A DNA stretch of 64,000 nucleotides from Jeotgalibacillus marinus (GTDB lineage: Bacteria; Bacillota; Bacilli; Bacillales; Jeotgalibacillaceae). A program made the position numbers and the translations under genes. A model generated the notes under the pieces. It made no database searches. It worked only from the letters and a program-made list of their open reading frames with translations, and was not told the DNA's origin. How positions within the stretch are numbered: position 1 is the stretch's first letter; each line of letters opens with the position of its first letter. Below, in pieces: positions 1 through 8,803 of this stretch. The stretch spans positions 1-64,000 of the forward strand of contig NZ_JBFMIA010000011.1 in NCBI RefSeq assembly GCF_040801915.1, in the 5' to 3' direction.

Positions 1-2103
1 GCTCCAGCAGACTATATTGAAGAAGCGATCAATGGGGTAACAGACAATATCATCACTGGTGCAGTTGTTGCTTTAGTCATTTTATTGCTATTTTTACGAA
101 ATATTAGAGCGACGATTATCATTGCTTTATCGATCCCGACGTCCGTATTGCTTACTTTTACATCGATGTGGCTGTTGGATTACAGCTTTAATATGCTAAG
201 CTTGATTGCTCTTGGATTAGGCATAGGTATGATGGTGGATTCATCCATCGTTATTCTTGAATCGATTTACAGGAAAAAAGAAGAGGGATTGGCAAATGCA
301 GAAGCTGTTTTAGAAGGAACAAGAGAGGTTGCGACAGCGGTATTTGCCTCGATGCTGACGACCATTATGGTGTTCTTACCAGTTGGCCTGATGGGTGGAG
401 AAATCGGACAATTCATGATTACCTTATCTGTTGTCATAGCAGCCACACTCATCAGTTCGGTGATCATTGCTTTCACGCTCATTCCAACGCTGTCTGAGAA
501 CTTTTTACGCTTGAAAAAGAACAAAGCACATCGAAAAGAAAATCCGATGATCAAAAGGTATGGAAAAACGGTCTCATGGATGGCTAAGAAAAAACGAAAT
601 CGAGCTAGCATGATAGGATTATTCTTCGTCATTCTGGTGGGATCTGCTTTTCTCATCCCTAAAATACCGACGACGATCATGCCTGATATTTTTAATCGAT
701 ATTCAGAGGTCATGATTAATCTCGAACCAGGTGTGACTTTAGATGATCGAAGAGAAATTGTTAATGAAATAAATGAACGATTGTTATCAATTGAAGATGT
801 TGACAATCATTACGTCATGGATATTGGGGTCATAGGCAATGAGTACGTCTTAAATACGGCGATTAATATGACAAAAGAGGATGATATTACGCGTGAACAG
901 GATGTTGTGAATGAGGATATCTTACGTTCCCTTCGTGAAATGACTGACACTCATCCGGTCAAAACGGTCATCAGTGCCATGTCCGTAGAAGCTGGTTCTG
1001 CAGTACAAATAAACGTCAAAGGGGAAGACTTTGAAGAACTGAGACTGATAACTGAAGATTTAACAAAAGAACTCAACAATGTGGATGGAATTGTTGGGGT
1101 CACGAGTACGAATGAACGGTACTCACAAGAACAACAAATCGTGTTGAAGGAAGATGCCCTTGAGGAAGATGGGGTAACACGTCAGCAAATAAAGCAGTCT
1201 GTTGAACAGTTATCGATGACTACACCTGTTGGAGAAATGAACAACGATAACGGTGATATGATTCCGATAAAATTAGTACTCGATGAAAAACTAACGACAC
1301 AAGCTGATTTGTTTGATCTGGAAATTGTTACACCTGCTGGACTTGAAAAGCTGTCAAAATATATTGAGCTTGAGACAGCAGAAGTACCGAACCAAATCTC
1401 TCATGTAGATGGTGATCGGTTCATTACGATCCAGGCAGATATTGAAGGTCGTGATCTCGGATCCATCAACCGTGACGTGCAAAAAGTGATCGACTCGTTT
1501 GATGCACCGCAGGGATATACGATTTCTGTGGCGGGAGAGTTAGAAGCACAACAAGAATTAATGCAGGAAATGATCATGGTTCTCTTTCTTGCGATTTTCT
1601 TAGTGTATGTCGTCATGGCGATCCAGTTTAACAATCTGATCCATCCGCTTGTCATCATGTCGGTGATTCCAATGACAATTGTTGGCGTTATTCTTGGATT
1701 GTTCATCACGCAGAGTGAATTAAGTGCGTTGTCCGGTATGGGTGTCATCATGCTCATAGGAATTGTCCTTAACAATGCAATATTGCTAATCGATAGAACG
1801 AAACAACTGAGAAACGAGGGCCATACTGCCCAAGAAGCGCTTGTTGAAGCTGGTAAAAATCGTATGCGTCCGATTTTCATGACCACCTTAACGACTGCAG
1901 GAGCCATGTTGCCACTTGCTCTGTCATCTGGTGGTGCTTCAGGAAATTATCAATCGCCGCTTGCCATCGTCATCATCTCGGGATTACTGTTTGCGACGAT
2001 GATCACCTTAGTGTTAATCCCAGCCGTCTACATGTTATTTAGTGATATCGGTCGAGGATTTAAACGAATCTTTACAAGGAAGAGAAAACATAAAAAGGTG
2101 TAA
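1..2103 (+). CDS. RND-family efflux permease (HAE1/AcrB type), 5' end outside window
   Basis: The frame is open from base 1, so only the C-terminal 700 residues are present. RND permeases are proton-driven multidrug or lipid exporters of about 1,000-1,050 residues. The fragment begins in the TM2-TM6 cluster. It then has a periplasmic-type (extracellular) domain, roughly residues 230-510, and a second membrane cluster (YVVMAIQFNN, GVIMLIGIVLNNAILLID) and ends in a basic tail. It resembles the Bacillus SwrC/YerP group. An HlyD-type partner would be expected upstream, out of view. The family is clear; the substrate is not. Confidence 0.9.
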   Translation, partial: APADYIEEAINGVTDNIITGAVVALVILLLFLRNIRATIIIALSIPTSVLLTFTSMWLLDYSFNMLSLIALGLGIGMMVDSSIVILESIYRKKEEGLANAEAVLEGTREVATAVFASMLTTIMVFLPVGLMGGEIGQFMITLSVVIAATLISSVIIAFTLIPTLSENFLRLKKNKAHRKENPMIKRYGKTVSWMAKKKRNRASMIGLFFVILVGSAFLIPKIPTTIMPDIFNRYSEVMINLEPGVTLDDRREIVNEINERLLSIEDVDNHYVMDIGVIGNEYVLNTAINMTKEDDITREQDVVNEDILRSLREMTDTHPVKTVISAMSVEAGSAVQINVKGEDFEELRLITEDLTKELNNVDGIVGVTSTNERYSQEQQIVLKEDALEEDGVTRQQIKQSVEQLSMTTPVGEMNNDNGDMIPIKLVLDEKLTTQADLFDLEIVTPAGLEKLSKYIELETAEVPNQISHVDGDRFITIQADIEGRDLGSINRDVQKVIDSFDAPQGYTISVAGELEAQQELMQEMIMVLFLAIFLVYVVMAIQFNNLIHPLVIMSVIPMTIVGVILGLFITQSELSALSGMGVIMLIGIVLNNAILLIDRTKQLRNEGHTAQEALVEAGKNRMRPIFMTTLTTAGAMLPLALSSGGASGNYQSPLAIVIISGLLFATMITLVLIPAVYMLFSDIGRGFKRIFTRKRKHKKV

Positions 2104-2215
2104 AAAAATAACAGAGCAAGTAGGAAAGTTTGAGCTTTAAATCCACATTGGGTAGAAATATCTGATGTGGATTTTCATTTAAATGGAAAAGGGGGCAAAG
2201 AGAGAGAGGAAGAAA

Positions 2216-2482
2216 ATGAACGAGATTTCACAAAAAAATGATTGGTTGGAAGCATGCGGAGTAGAAGAGAATCAAATTCCTTTATCATTGATCACTCATG
2301 GAGAATGGAAAAACGAAGAAGATTTTAACTTATGGAAGACATCCTTCAAGAAGAGATGTGGTTACCTAAGTGGAGCACTGTAATTGAAAGGTGCAATGGA
2401 ACAAATATTGGGTTTGCAAATGTATATGGAAGAGGTTGATTATAAACATTGTAATACATTATGGTGGGACAAAAATGGATAA
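2216..2482 (+). pseudogene. Small unknown gene interrupted by one stop codon
   Basis: An ATG at 2216 follows an AGAGAGGAAG ribosome site and opens a 55-codon frame (begins MNEISQKNDW) that stops with TAA at 2381. The same frame continues for 32 more codons to TAA at 2480, with an internal ATG at 2396 preceded by AAAGG. The simplest reading is one gene of about 88 codons with a nonsense mutation; two tiny ORFs are the alternative. The family is not recognised. The end overlaps the start of the next small gene, as in an operon. Confidence 0.35.
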
Positions 2483-2713
2483 GCGCATTAAATGGGCTTT
2501 TATACACTTCGGAATTTTTTTATTTTATTTCTCTGTACATACAGTGGGATTTTGTTAGGACATGTAAATCGAGTAATAATGCTTTGGCTGGTTTTATCTC
2601 CAATATTAGGAGCTGTGTCAGAGTTACAGGGTGAAGGGAAGAAACAAAAATGGATCATTTTTTTCTTAAACATCATTAATTGCACTAATTGGTATTATAT
2701 ATATAGATTCTAA
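2476..2713 (+). pseudogene. Small membrane protein gene, probably frameshifted
   Basis: ATG at 2476 has a good ribosome site (GGTGGG) and encodes a hydrophobic start (MDKRIKWAFIHFGIFLF), but stops after about 27 codons. A second frame, open from 2492 to 2713, continues with two more hydrophobic stretches (VIMLWLVLSPILGAV and WIIFFLNIIN). Joining the two frames gives a plausible polytopic protein of about 75 residues, so a single frameshift is inferred. The family is not recognised. Confidence 0.3.
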
Positions 2714-3252
2714 CGGAGAATATTGAAATATCCTCACGTGCCTTAGGAAGCTAAACACTTTAAACTAAATAAAGATTTTACTTCATTTTTTAAGTTACTA
2801 GTTTCGGAAGACCAAAGTTTTACTACTAAGCGGTTTCAAACAAAGCCTTTCCTATAAGTCAGATATCTGACTTACGGGAAAGGCTTTTACTCTACCTCAT
2901 TTTGAAATTTGGAGTGAGGCGTCTAAGGGTGTTTTACCTTTGTCTCATATCACTAGAGAGGTTCAACGATCACCAAGTTTTCCTTTTTGTCAAAAACGAT
3001 GATTTTTGGAAGAACTGTCTACCTCGACTCAGAAAGATGAAATTCAGACTTTTAGAAAAGGAGAAAAAGTGGACTCTAGCAGATGGGGACGATTGAACAA
3101 AAAACGAAAGATAGGACCCTTTAAAGAATATCATCTGCAAACGTTTCGAATGATTTGATGATAGGCACATTCTTCTGATTCCATGAATCTCCTAGTGGCA
3201 ACGTCAGCATCTATGACGGTAAACCTCCATAACTACAAAATCTTCTACTGTA
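2714..3252. other. Intergenic stretch with no convincing gene
   Basis: Apart from the strong hairpin at 2842-2887, this stretch has short overlapping frames on both strands around 2900-3170. None has a ribosome site or recognisable motifs. It may hold decayed coding sequence, but I could not read a family from it. Confidence 0.4.
2842..2887 (+). terminator. Long hairpin, probable terminator
   Basis: The arms AAAGCCTTTCC and GGAAAGGCTTT flank an inner palindrome (TAAGTCAGATATCTGACTTA), giving an almost continuous stem that ends in TTTT. It would end transcription from the small genes to its left. Confidence 0.6.
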
Positions 3253-3885
3253 TTAAAACCTAAGTACCCCAAGTAAAATGAGTAGGATTCCAGGCAGAAA
3301 TGACAGGCGTTGCATCCATTTTAAATGAGAAAACACATTTCCTATTTTTAATCCACCATATAAAAATACAAAACACAGGACCAGTACTGACGCTGACAAT
3401 AACAGTGGTGAATATCCTAAAAGTGCTGCACCAATACCAGCACCTAAACCATCTAGTGATAACGCGATACCTAACATAATTGCTTCAATTCCAGTAACCT
3501 TTCCAGAACGATCAAAGTCTGCCTCCAGGGGACGCTTCAGAATATTTATGACAAAACCAAGTGATTTGATTTCTAAATTTAATAACACCTTTTCATCATA
3601 AGGCACTTCTTCTTTTTCTGGTCGGAAAAATTGATACAGAATAAACCCGCCGAGTCCAACCAAAATGATTCCTCCTATACGCTCTGCCACAGTAGGGGAT
3701 AAGAAGGATGCAATTGATTGACCAACCACCATGGCTATTAATACTGAACTTGCCGAAAGAATAGAAATAATAAAGATGGATTTGAATGGCATTCCCATTT
3801 TACGAAGACCATACGTAAGCCCTGCACAAAAACTGTCAAGGGTTAAAGCGAAAGCGAGTAGCAATACCAAAAGTGATGCAGACAT
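3253..3885 (-). CDS. ytaF: Sporulation membrane protein YtaF (MntP-like)
   Basis: The product is 210 residues, the usual length for YtaF. It has six predicted membrane helices in two related halves. Each half carries an acidic intramembrane motif (LTLDSFCAGL near residue 16 and LSLDGLGAG near residue 142), a pattern shared with the MntP manganese exporters. YtaF is a conserved Bacillus protein expressed during sporulation; its transport substrate is not established. The start at 3885 follows AAGGAG. It is monocistronic, with no partner gene nearby. Confidence 0.85.
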   Translation of the reverse strand: MSASLLVLLLAFALTLDSFCAGLTYGLRKMGMPFKSIFIISILSASSVLIAMVVGQSIASFLSPTVAERIGGIILVGLGGFILYQFFRPEKEEVPYDEKVLLNLEIKSLGFVINILKRPLEADFDRSGKVTGIEAIMLGIALSLDGLGAGIGAALLGYSPLLLSASVLVLCFVFLYGGLKIGNVFSHLKWMQRLSFLPGILLILLGVLRF

Positions 3886-4104
3886 TTTGAAGAACTCCTT
3901 CCAATAACTTGGTACGATAGTATATGGAAAGGGCCTATATAATGTTATTACACATTAAACTGTTAATGAATGGGTGCACCTACAAAAAAGGATTTCTGTA
4001 TTTACACAAAATTATTGACGCTACCCTTGGATCATATAATGTATATATAGTTCTTAAAGTTAATATGATTGCTACTTCTTTACAAATTGAATCGAGTTTT
4101 TTTC

Positions 4105-4455
4105 TATTTCCTGATTGTCAGACCGATAATCCGATTTGAGAATCTTCACAGCATAAAACTGACTCTGTAGTGCAATTGTATAGGAAAACACTTCTTTCGA
4201 TCCATTTCATCTTGACGAATGCCAACAGCGATGTAAATAAATTCTTTAGAAATGGTGTCTCGCCTAAGCAGGAAAAGTTTTAAATCCTTCTACTTGTTCT
4301 TTCATCGCTTTCCTCATGTTTGAAATTGTTTGTGGTGTGTAATGATGCCCATACAACTTTTTAAGTATAACGGAGATTTTCCTCATCGTTACACCTTGTT
4401 GAAACATGTGGGTGACAAAGGGCTCAAGATTATGGCGTTTATAAGTAAGCGGCAA
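4105..4455 (-). mobile_element. IS256-family transposase remnant
   Basis: Reading the minus strand, the frame from 4455 gives a transposase-like segment (MFQQGVTMRKISVIL, YGHHYTPQTISNMRKAM) and stops at 4264. Shifting frame near 4260 gives RRDTISKEFIYIAVGIRQDE, and shifting again gives AVKILKSDYR. These are the order and spacing of the N-terminal and start-of-catalytic region of IS256/mutator transposases. At least two frameshifts and no 3' half remain, so this is a dead fragment. Confidence 0.6.
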
Positions 4456-4556
4456 ATAGTATCAACCTTCTTTTGACTTTTATTTTATAAGAACTTCCTC
4501 AAGAATCAACTTAAGAAGGCTATACAATGAAATCAAAAAAATCGATGAAAACTTTA

Positions 4557-4602
4557 GGAACACTTTGATTACTTCTTTTCAAATAAGTAATCAAAGTGTT
4601 CC
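4557..4602. repeat. Perfect 18-bp inverted repeat
   Basis: GGAACACTTTGATTACTT (4557-4574) and its exact complement (4585-4602) are separated by 10 bases. On the minus strand the hairpin is followed by a T-rich stretch (about 4520-4550). It could terminate the oxidoreductase gene to its right, or it may be a mobile-element relic. Confidence 0.5.
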
Positions 4603-4870
4603 CAAATAGTGTGCTGCTCATGATGTGAAAGAGTATCAAATATACGATATTGGTTGAAAAAATTCAAAAATGAAAGACAAACTCCTAACGAGATTGCTTC
4701 TTCAAAGTGGATGGCTGTTCATTTGGAGAAGAGATTGTACAGAAAGATTAATCCATTCTCATCCATGTAGGAGGAGTCACCCTTGAAGTGAAACCAGAGT
4801 TCATTCGAACCCTCCTAGAGAAAGGATCCAAACATTGGGAACATGATGATCCATGCGACAAACTATTTTA
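4603..4870 (+). mobile_element. IS66-type accessory (TnpA/orf1) remnant
   Basis: Pieces in successive plus-strand frames read AAHDVKEYQI, RYWLKKFKNERQTP, SSKWMAVHLE and, after a frameshift near 4750, ILIHVGGVTLEVKPEF then RTLLEKG. I recognise this order as the small accessory protein of IS66-family elements (C-terminal hallmark V-x-LEVKP-F). Frameshifts break it and the large transposase gene is absent. Its last bases abut the stop codon of the oxidoreductase on the other strand. Confidence 0.5.
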
Positions 4871-6907
4871 AGTTTTTTCGATACTCACACGTCCTGAAAA
4901 GAAAGTTGCACCATCTCCCATATCAGACAATCGATCCGGAGTAAGTGCGTTTACCATTCTTTTCGTGCCTTCCGTATCCTCCCAGAGCCCTTGAGTAACG
5001 ACGACTCCTTGAAGAACGTCTTCTCCCACGCTCACTTTTAGCTCACATTCTCCACGATGATTCCACACCCGAACTTTGTCCCCAGCTTCAATACCCGCAG
5101 GTAAAGCATCTTGACTATTCATGTGTAATCGCGGCTCTTTCTGTAGTGCGATATGCTTTTCATTATTTGAAAAAGTCGAGTTTAAGAAATGATGATTAGG
5201 ACCAGGAATAAACAAAAATGGGAAATCTCCATCATTCACTAAAGGTGTATAGGTTGGTAGCGGTGAATACCCATCCTCCTCCATCTTCTTTGAATACAAC
5301 TCGATTTTCCCACTAGGTGTCGGGAGTTTACCAGGGAACAACGGTTTAACATGTGCCTTCATATATCCCTGCTCTACTAGTGATTCATAGTTGATTCCTT
5401 CCATATAAGAATTATTCGGATTATCAAGTGATTGAGCAATCATTTCTTCTTCTGTCTCTTTAAAGAGTGGATCATCGAAGCCCATCCCTTTTGCCAGTAA
5501 TTGAAAGACCTCGACATTTGATTTAGACTCTCCATATTGCTCGATCACAGGTTGTTGAAGGTGCACATAATGATGCCAGTATGATGTATAAAAGTCCATA
5601 TTTTCAAAGGAAGAAGTAGCTGGTAAAACAATATCTGCGTATTTTGCCGATTCGGTCAAAAATAAATCATGAACGACGATAAATAAATCTTCCCTTTCAA
5701 GACCTTTTTTAACCTTATTACTCTCTGGAGCCACAACCGCAGGATTACTCCCATATACACATAATGACTTTATAGGAGGATCAGACTTAAGCAAAGCTTC
5801 CCCAAGTAAGTTCATGTTAATAACACGTGTATTTTGATCTTGTAATAAACCAGGCATTTGTAAGCGATCCGTGTTATAAGCTAAATAATCTGAATTTCCT
5901 TTAATCGCCCCTCCTCCTTTCACAAGCCATTGTCCCGTTAAGGCAGGAAGACAGGAAATCGTTCGAATGCACATGCCTCCATTATCGTGATGCTGAGGTC
6001 CGTTGCCAATCCGAATAAAGGAAGGCGTTGTCTTTCCATACATACGTGAAAGCTCATAAATATCTTTAACAGGTACACCCGTTATTCCAGAAACAGTTAT
6101 AGGGTCATACTGACGTACATGTTCACGAAGTTCTTCATGTCCGACTGTATAGTTTTTCAAAAAAGATGAATCAACCATGTTTTCTGAAAATAATAGATGC
6201 ATTATCCCAAGAGCTAGGGCGCTGTCGGTTCCTGGTAAGATTGGAATGAACCAGTCAGCCATCTTGCCTGTTTGGTTTTTGTGGACATCGATGACGACGA
6301 TCTTCGCACCATTCTTACGCGCCTTTAGGGCAATAGCTGTTTGATGCATATTCGTACTGACGGCATTAATACCCCAAAAAATAATCAATTTTGAATGGGT
6401 CGTATCTTCCGGATCTATCCCCAAGCTACCTCCCATTGTATAGCGATATCCTACCGAGCCCGCTGATGAACAGATGGATCGATCAAGTTGTGAGGCACCC
6501 ATATAATGAAAGAAACGTCGATCCATTCCTTCCGCGCTTAGATTTCCCATATTCCCATAAAAACTATATGGTAAAATGCTTTCTGGCCCGTCTGTTTGAA
6601 TGAACGATTTCCAATGAGACGTGATCGTGTGAATGGCTTCCTTCCAACTTATTCGCTCAAATTCACCTTCTCCTTTTGCTCCTATACGTTTCATTGGGTA
6701 GGTCAAACGCTTTGTATCATACACTCTTTCCGGCATATTACGTACTTTGTTACAAATACTTCCCTTCGTTACCGGATGATCCGGATCTCCTTCGATTTTT
6801 ATTATTTTTCCATCTTCTTTATGTAGAAGTAGTCCGCATTGATCCGGACAATCAAGAGAGCACACGGAAGGAAAAACACCATTTCGTTGATTTACAAAAG
6901 AGGGCAT
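4868..6907 (-). CDS. Molybdopterin oxidoreductase, YyaE-like
   Basis: The product is 679 residues, a complete DMSO-reductase-superfamily large subunit. The N-terminus carries a [4Fe-4S] motif: Cys16, Cys20, Cys24 and Cys52 (CSLDCPDQC through GSICNKV). A molybdopterin core with the motif SICSSAGSVGY near residue 145 follows, then the C-terminal molydopterin dinucleotide-binding domain from about residue 560. It resembles B. subtilis YyaE and is related to nitrate reductase and formate dehydrogenase alpha subunits. No electron-transfer or membrane-anchor subunit is adjacent, so the donor and substrate are unknown. ATG 6907 follows AAAGGAG. Confidence 0.85.
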   Translation of the reverse strand: MPSFVNQRNGVFPSVCSLDCPDQCGLLLHKEDGKIIKIEGDPDHPVTKGSICNKVRNMPERVYDTKRLTYPMKRIGAKGEGEFERISWKEAIHTITSHWKSFIQTDGPESILPYSFYGNMGNLSAEGMDRRFFHYMGASQLDRSICSSAGSVGYRYTMGGSLGIDPEDTTHSKLIIFWGINAVSTNMHQTAIALKARKNGAKIVVIDVHKNQTGKMADWFIPILPGTDSALALGIMHLLFSENMVDSSFLKNYTVGHEELREHVRQYDPITVSGITGVPVKDIYELSRMYGKTTPSFIRIGNGPQHHDNGGMCIRTISCLPALTGQWLVKGGGAIKGNSDYLAYNTDRLQMPGLLQDQNTRVINMNLLGEALLKSDPPIKSLCVYGSNPAVVAPESNKVKKGLEREDLFIVVHDLFLTESAKYADIVLPATSSFENMDFYTSYWHHYVHLQQPVIEQYGESKSNVEVFQLLAKGMGFDDPLFKETEEEMIAQSLDNPNNSYMEGINYESLVEQGYMKAHVKPLFPGKLPTPSGKIELYSKKMEEDGYSPLPTYTPLVNDGDFPFLFIPGPNHHFLNSTFSNNEKHIALQKEPRLHMNSQDALPAGIEAGDKVRVWNHRGECELKVSVGEDVLQGVVVTQGLWEDTEGTKRMVNALTPDRLSDMGDGATFFSGRVSIEKT

Positions 6908-7442
6908 ATATAAGCTCCTTTATTAAGCATTTACTATTGTAACCGTCTAGTTATTTGAACACTTTTCACTCGTTATAATAAACGATCTAAAATAGCTGTG
7001 GTAATGCCTCATCACCCATCAATTACGTCCATTGACCTGGACTTTTATTGTATGTAATTGTTAACATAATAACAGAAAATAGACAACAAATACTATAAAC
7101 ACACTAAATAATCCTTTTTTAAAAAGTAAGACTTTTAAACCTTGTCCTGCCATTTCCATAAGACCTCGCATCTAATAAAACGTAAGGTAATTGAGATCAT
7201 TAAGGAAAACTTCTCTACAGGAACGCCCAAATTCGTCTAGACTGCGGATTCTTGGTTTCGGATCAAGTACCTAGAAGACACGATTACGGATTTTGTAATT
7301 CTTGAAACAAGTTGTTTGAAACAGATTCATGTGAAACGCCATCCTTTCTATTGATCAAAGAAAGGATGGCGTTTTTATGTATTTAGGCATTCGGTTTGAT
7401 GAGCTTGAGGGTGATGTAGTATGACCGCTGGTTTTTCGTTGA
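6908..7442. other. Intergenic region with one hairpin and a weak coding trace
   Basis: The first 100 bases hold the promoter of the oxidoreductase. Around 7190-7330 the plus strand shows a frame interrupted by a single TAG that reads VIEIIKENFSTGTPKF and then SWFRIKYLEDTITDFVILE. It may be a decayed gene tail ending at the terminator at 7334. I cannot assign a family. Confidence 0.3.
7334..7379 (+). terminator. Rho-independent terminator
   Basis: AAACGCCATCCTTTCT and its exact complement (7359-7374) are separated by 9 bases and followed by TTTTTAT-type sequence. There is no intact plus-strand gene upstream, which fits a decayed gene in 7190-7330. Confidence 0.6.
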
Positions 7443-8030
7443 TTATTCATGTTGATCATGATCTATCTTCAAATTAATTTGTGATGACTCATCGATAAAT
7501 ACCGGCCCAATATTTTCGTACATGTAAAAAAAGCCAATAAGTAAAATAGCCGTAGCCATTGGACTTTGAATGATCTTCGTAAAATAAGTGGAGGCTTTAT
7601 TGATTTCATTATGTAATAAATTTACTGTCAGTAACAAAACAATAACTGAAAAGGCAAAAATGATTTTGACGATCGACCCTTGATAATAAATGGGTACCAT
7701 TACACCAAGCATTGCCCCCATCATTCCACCCATTAATCCAGCTAGCATTCCATCTAATACCGGCTTTAGGCCATGCGTTAGCCCAATAAGACTGCCAGTT
7801 AGAAACCCTATACACATTCCTAATACCGTAGATAAAAAGATATTGCCACTCACAACAATCCCTAGAATGACTCCACTTAACAAACCATTTAACATCCCGA
7901 CTGCCATTGCAATCATCATGCTAGTCATACACATTATTTTTTTTCTATGAGTAACCATTTTTATAGATAGATAAAGGGTACCTAGGAAAGGGATTAACAT
8001 AGTTACAAGTAAAGCTTTGGTAAAGACCAC
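7443..8030 (-). CDS. Glycine-rich polytopic membrane protein, unknown function
   Basis: I place the start at GTG 8030 because AGGAGG lies 7 bases upstream; an upstream ATG at 8072 has no such site. The 195-residue product has about six hydrophobic segments. Two of them are glycine-zipper-like (GMLNGLLSGVILG and GMLAGLMGGMMGAMLG), which suggests tight helix packing. The C-terminus is charged and probably cytoplasmic or exposed. The family is not recognised and the neighbours give no clue. Confidence 0.6.
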   Translation of the reverse strand: MVFTKALLVTMLIPFLGTLYLSIKMVTHRKKIMCMTSMMIAMAVGMLNGLLSGVILGIVVSGNIFLSTVLGMCIGFLTGSLIGLTHGLKPVLDGMLAGLMGGMMGAMLGVMVPIYYQGSIVKIIFAFSVIVLLLTVNLLHNEINKASTYFTKIIQSPMATAILLIGFFYMYENIGPVFIDESSQINLKIDHDQHE

Positions 8031-8229
8031 TTTATAACCTCCTAGTTTCAGCTTGTACATCATTATATGCACGCACTAAACCACTAGTACAGTGGTTTAC
8101 GGGAGGCGGACACATCGCCATAAGTGAAGGAAAACAAATACCTCCAAAATAACAAAATGCTGATGTTATGTATGTGAACGGGTTCGAAACGGAGGGAGAA
8201 AACGAAAAATATTTATTCTCTGCAAACCA

Positions 8230-8652
8230 TCAAGATTCTTTTTTTATTTGAAAATGTTGGTATAACCAATTCACTGCATCGTTTAGATTATCAGCCAAAT
8301 AATCAATCTTAATATTTTTCAATCTGTCATAGTGCTCAGTAATGGCTGATTGACCAGCACCAGTTTTCACAAGTATTTTCATACTTTTTACTTTGTCTGC
8401 TGCTACTATGTCACTCCAGCGATCGCCGATCACTACACACTTCTTTAAATCTAATTCGTGTTTTTCAGCAGCTGCGATTAGCATCCCTGTATTTGGTTTT
8501 CTGCAATGGCAACGTTCATTGCGATCGTGAGGGCAAATAAAGGTATCATCAAAGCCAAACTCTTTTAATTCCTCTACAAACTCTTGTTTACTTGCTTTTC
8601 CCGCCGAGATTCCTGGTTGATTCGTAAAAGAAACGAAGGGATGATCTATCCC
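8230..8652 (-). pseudogene. HAD-IIIA phosphatase remnant (GmhB-like), N-terminus lost
   Basis: The minus strand reads FVSFTNQPGISAGK, then FICPHDRNERCHCRKPNTGM, then CVVIGDRWSDIVAA. These are motif II, the zinc-binding Cys/His loop and motif III/IV of histidinol-phosphate or heptose-bisphosphate phosphatase-type HAD enzymes. A TAA at 8655-8653 closes the frame upstream, and the catalytic N-terminal DxDGT motif could not be found in any frame. The longest intact frame starts at ATG 8484, inside motif II-III, and cannot be an active enzyme. Confidence 0.7.
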
Positions 8653-8736
8653 TTAACCCACTTATATATTACTGCCTTTAGAGATATTAGTTGTTCAGCC
8701 CACCTGATCTAGATTTTCTTCTTGCTAACAATCAGA

Positions 8737-8769
8737 GTTCATATTCAGTTCATATTCAACTGCTAGTAT
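8737..8769 (+). promoter_or_regulatory. Direct-repeat operator and promoter of the ABC/two-component operon
   Basis: GTTCATATTCA occurs twice head to tail (8737-8747 and 8748-8758), spaced one helical turn apart as in OmpR-family response-regulator sites. A possible -10 (TAGTAT, 8764-8769) lies just downstream, so the repeats cover the -35 region. The regulator encoded in the same operon is the obvious candidate to bind it. Confidence 0.5.
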
Positions 8770-8803
8770 TAAGTGGTCAGGAAGAAAAATGGGAGGATCA
8801 AAA

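Noticed and set aside
2902..3170. 64- and 66-codon frames on opposite strands
   Set aside because: No ribosome site, no motif, mutually overlapping; treated as non-coding.
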